8,098 bases of DNA from Capsulimonas sp039928515 (GTDB lineage: Bacteria; Armatimonadota; Armatimonadia; Armatimonadales; Capsulimonadaceae). Both the position numbers and the translations under genes were made by a program. The DNA lies in assembly GCF_039928515.1 (NCBI RefSeq), contig NZ_JBDSSZ010000151.1; one strand, 5' to 3'. Shown here one piece after another: positions 6,027 to 8,098 of this stretch (position 1 is its first letter; each line of letters starts with the position of its first letter). The notes under the pieces were generated by a model. The model was given only the letters and a program-made list of their open reading frames with translations, was not told the origin of the DNA and did no database searches.

Positions 6027-7394
6027 ATGGCGAGCCAGCTGACAATTCCAGCGGGACCGCCTCCCGAAATCGACCTCAGCAAGTACGAATCGGTCGTCAG
6101 TCGCCTGGACACCGTGCGCGCCAACGGCCTCGTCAGTCAGGTCATCGGCCTTGTTGTGGAAAGCATCGGCCCCACCGTGCAGGTCGGAGAGATTTGCGAG
6201 ATCCGCCATGGCGGCCGCAATGCGCCGGTCATCAAAGCCGAAGTCGTGGGCTTCAAGGCCAATCGCGTCCTGCTGATGCCGCTGGGCGAGATGGAAGGAA
6301 TCAAGCCCGGTTCTGAAGTCGTCGCCACAGGACATACCCAGCACACGATCGTCGGCGACCATCTGCTGGGCCGTATTCTCGACGGCCTTGGCGAGCCGGC
6401 GGACGGCAAAGGCAGCCTGGCGGCGCACGGCGCGCGTCACTACCCCATTAACTGCGCCCCGCCCAACGCTCTGACGCGTAAACGAATCACCGAGCCGATC
6501 CAGCTCGGGATCCGCGCCATCGACGGTTTGCTCACACTGGGTAAGGGCCAGCGCATGGGCATCTTCGCCGGATCGGGCGTGGGCAAAAGCACGGTCATGG
6601 GCATGATCGCCCGCAACACGACGGCCGATATCAACGTCATCTGCCTGGTCGGCGAACGCGGCCGCGAGGTGCGTGAGTTCGTGGAAAGCGACCTTGGCCC
6701 CGAAGGCCTCGCCCGTTCCGTGCTGGTGATTGCGACCTCGGACCAGCCGCCGCTGGTCCGTTTGAAGGCGCCGTTCATCGCGACCACTATCGCCGAATAC
6801 TTCCGGGACCGGGGCAAGGACGTCATGCTGATGATGGACTCGGTCACGCGCTTCGCGATGGCGCAGCGCGAAGTCGGCCTTGCGGTCGGCGAGCCGCCGG
6901 CGACACGCGGGTATACGCCGAGCGTCTTCGCCATCCTGCCCAAGCTGCTGGAGCGCGCCGGCGCCAGCGACAAGGGCACCATCACCGCGCTTTACACCGT
7001 GCTGGTGGAAGGCGACGATGAAAACGAGCCGATCGCGGACACCGTGCGCGGTATCCTCGACGGTCACATCTGGCTCTCGCGCGATCTTGCAGCGCGCAAC
7101 CACTATCCGGCGATCGAAGTGTCACGCAGCGTCTCGCGCGTCATGCCCCAGGTGACGGAGCCCGAGCAGCGCAAGGCAGCCGGCCAGCTGCGCGAGATGA
7201 TGTCCACTTATCGTGAAGCCGAAGATTTGATCAATATCGGCGCTTACGCCGAAGGCAGCAATCCACGGATCGACGCGTCCCGCCGAATGATCGAGCCGAT
7301 CCGCGCATTCCTGCGACAGGGCGTCCACGAGAAAAACTCGTTCGACGAAACCGTCGCGGCGCTAGAGGGAATGTTCGAGAATGAAGAACTTTAG
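6027..7394 (+). CDS. fliI: Flagellum-specific ATPase FliI
   Basis: FliI is the hexameric ATPase of the flagellar type III export apparatus; it helps unfold and release substrates from chaperones at the export gate. The 455 residues match the family, which is homologous to F1 beta subunits. The N-terminal beta-barrel covers about 30-100. The Walker A loop is AGSGVGKST at 181-189, with the catalytic Lys at 187. The likely catalytic Glu is E210 in GERGREV (209-215). Walker B is VMLMMD at 266-271, followed by the typical SVTRFAMAQREVGLAVGEPP (272-291). LSRDLA follows at 350-355. All the key ATPase residues are present. GGAG (6012-6015) at the end of fliH lies 11 bases before the ATG, and the gap to fliH is only 2 bases. 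The 3' end overlaps fliJ by 14 bases. Confidence 0.98.
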   Translation: MASQLTIPAGPPPEIDLSKYESVVSRLDTVRANGLVSQVIGLVVESIGPTVQVGEICEIRHGGRNAPVIKAEVVGFKANRVLLMPLGEMEGIKPGSEVVATGHTQHTIVGDHLLGRILDGLGEPADGKGSLAAHGARHYPINCAPPNALTRKRITEPIQLGIRAIDGLLTLGKGQRMGIFAGSGVGKSTVMGMIARNTTADINVICLVGERGREVREFVESDLGPEGLARSVLVIATSDQPPLVRLKAPFIATTIAEYFRDRGKDVMLMMDSVTRFAMAQREVGLAVGEPPATRGYTPSVFAILPKLLERAGASDKGTITALYTVLVEGDDENEPIADTVRGILDGHIWLSRDLAARNHYPAIEVSRSVSRVMPQVTEPEQRKAAGQLREMMSTYREAEDLINIGAYAEGSNPRIDASRRMIEPIRAFLRQGVHEKNSFDETVAALEGMFENEEL

Positions 7395-7833
7395 GTTCCG
7401 TCTTCAAACGGTTCTGGAGCAGCGTGAGCGCCAGGAAAAAGCCGCGCAGCAAAGCTTCGCCGCCGCCGATCAATTATATCGCAAGGCCGACGCCCTTCTC
7501 GACGAGCTGCGCGACATCCGCGCGGCGATCCTGGAAGAGCTGTGCGCGCGCCGCGACGACGCCTTCGATCCCGCCGAAACACGGATGTATCAGGAGTATC
7601 TGCAAACGGTCACGGTCAATATCCGGGGCCAGGAAGGCCATGTTCTTGACCTGAATATCGCGCGCGAGGCGTTCAAGCTCAACATGATCGACGCCGCCCA
7701 GAACCGTCAGGCCCTGGACAAAGTCAAGGACAAAGCAAAAGTGGCGCACGCCCAGCAGGCGGAGCGCCGCACGCAGCTGGAGCTGGACGAGCTGGTCAGC
7801 TCGCGCTTCACGCACCGACGAATGCAGGAGTAA
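7381..7833 (+). CDS. fliJ: Flagellar export protein FliJ
   Basis: FliJ is the central-stalk-like coiled coil that promotes FliI ring assembly and links it to FlhA. The 150 residues are the normal length. Almost the whole chain is predicted coiled coil by its heptad-like spacing of Leu/Ala with Glu/Arg/Lys. It begins with the family's characteristic KNFRFRLQTVLEQRERQE (2-19) and ends with a basic, Leu/Glu-rich helix (about 125-150). It has no cysteine apart from C55. The ribosome site AGAGGGA (7364-7370) lies inside fliI, 10 bases before the ATG. The start codon precedes the fliI stop, so translation is likely coupled to fliI. FliJ families diverge fast, so identity rests on pattern, length and position together. 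Confidence 0.93.
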   Translation: MKNFRFRLQTVLEQRERQEKAAQQSFAAADQLYRKADALLDELRDIRAAILEELCARRDDAFDPAETRMYQEYLQTVTVNIRGQEGHVLDLNIAREAFKLNMIDAAQNRQALDKVKDKAKVAHAQQAERRTQLELDELVSSRFTHRRMQE

Positions 7834-7839
7834 GAAACC

Positions 7840-8098
7840 ATGCCCGACGATCTCAGCAGCATCCAAAGCCGCATTTCCGAAATACAGCAGCGCATCGACA
7901 CCCTGAGCCAGAACACGCAGCCGCCCGCGCCTGGCCAGCAGACCTTCGCCGAGACCCTGCACCAAGTACAGCAGCCCGCTCAGGGCGGCCTGCCGGTCCA
8001 AAACGGCCTGCCGGTCTCCCCAGGCGGATCCACGCTTCCGGCGTCCGTCGCCGCAGGCGAGATCCCGATCTCCCTGCCCGGGCTCGCGGTTCACGCCC
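7840..8098 (+). CDS. Flagellar-operon protein of unknown function, N-terminal fragment
   Basis: Only the first 86 codons lie in the window; the gene runs off the edge. AGGAG (7826-7830), inside the end of fliJ, lies 9 bases before the ATG, and the gap to fliJ is 6 bases, so it belongs to the same operon. Residues 5-24 form a short amphipathic helix with the repeated pattern IQSRISEIQQRI (8-19), and TFAETL follows at 35-40. The rest is Pro/Gly/Gln-rich and probably disordered, with GLPV twice (50-53 as GLPV and 56-59). There is no signal peptide. From general knowledge, N-termini with an I-x-x-RI-x-EI helix then a short FA-x-x-L segment occur in flagellar-operon proteins that carry a lytic transglycosylase or peptidase domain further on. 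A FliK-type hook-length protein is the other common gene after fliJ. The visible part cannot decide between them. Confidence 0.8.
   Translation, partial: MPDDLSSIQSRISEIQQRIDTLSQNTQPPAPGQQTFAETLHQVQQPAQGGLPVQNGLPVSPGGSTLPASVAAGEIPISLPGLAVHA
7986..8016 (+). repeat. Short direct repeat within the last gene
   Basis: CGGCCTGCCGGTC occurs at 7986-7998 and 8004-8016, an 18-base period that keeps the reading frame and encodes the doubled GLPV. It looks like a small in-frame duplication in a low-complexity linker. It could change length by slippage, but two copies are little evidence of that. Confidence 0.55.

Noticed and set aside
5877..7103. A 408-codon open frame on the minus strand, opposite fliI and the end of fliH
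   Set aside because: It lies wholly opposite well-supported genes, its product is rich in Arg, Asp, His and Ala as expected from antisense of GC-rich codons, and it has no recognisable domain.
1..8098. tRNA, rRNA, CRISPR array, insertion sequence or phage genes
   Set aside because: I saw no cloverleaf, regularly spaced repeats, transposase or phage motifs; the only repeats are the short ones listed.

Overview
The window carries the first part of a bacterial flagellar basal-body gene cluster on the + strand, in the order flgB, flgC, fliE, fliF, fliG, fliH, fliI, fliJ, followed by the start of one further gene cut by the window edge. Upstream lies a separate single gene for a secreted protein with a PEP-CTERM (exosortase) sorting tail. 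The DNA is GC-rich (by eye about 60%) and coding is almost wholly on one strand. This gene order is the one seen in many Firmicutes and deep-branching phyla. A PEP-CTERM protein implies a diderm (Gram-negative type) envelope. Together these would fit a motile member of a group such as Armatimonadota, but that placement is an inference and no marker here settles it.

Layout. 1-130: two copies of a hairpin repeat in opposite orientation. 162-854: the PEP-CTERM protein, closed by a strong intrinsic terminator at 880-911. 912-1028: a 117-base leader before flgB with a 7-bp dyad and a bipartite motif. 1029-1892: flgB and flgC (proximal rod). 1893-2130: a 238-base gap with a second strong intrinsic terminator (1951-1982), inverted repeats and another copy of the bipartite motif. 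2131-2460: fliE. 2526-4196: fliF, with a TTG start. 4257-7833: fliG, fliH, fliI and fliJ. From 7840 to the edge: an unidentified gene that continues the operon.

How the genes work together. FliF forms the MS ring in the inner membrane and FliG the C-ring rotor face attached to it. FliH, FliI and FliJ are the stator-like regulator, hexameric ATPase and central stalk of the flagellar type III export apparatus. FliE joins the MS ring to the rod, and FlgB and FlgC are proximal rod subunits exported by that apparatus. From fliG onward the genes are tightly packed (gaps of 1, 2, -14 and 6 bases), which suggests translational coupling.

No undescribed system is visible; the proteins are recognisable family members. 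The parts worth a second look are non-coding: the terminator that splits flgBC from fliE onward, the motif GTATnTTT-N5/6-TAAAGATTT shared upstream of both flagellar units, and the inverted hairpin pair at the left edge, whose one difference is compensated on both arms.
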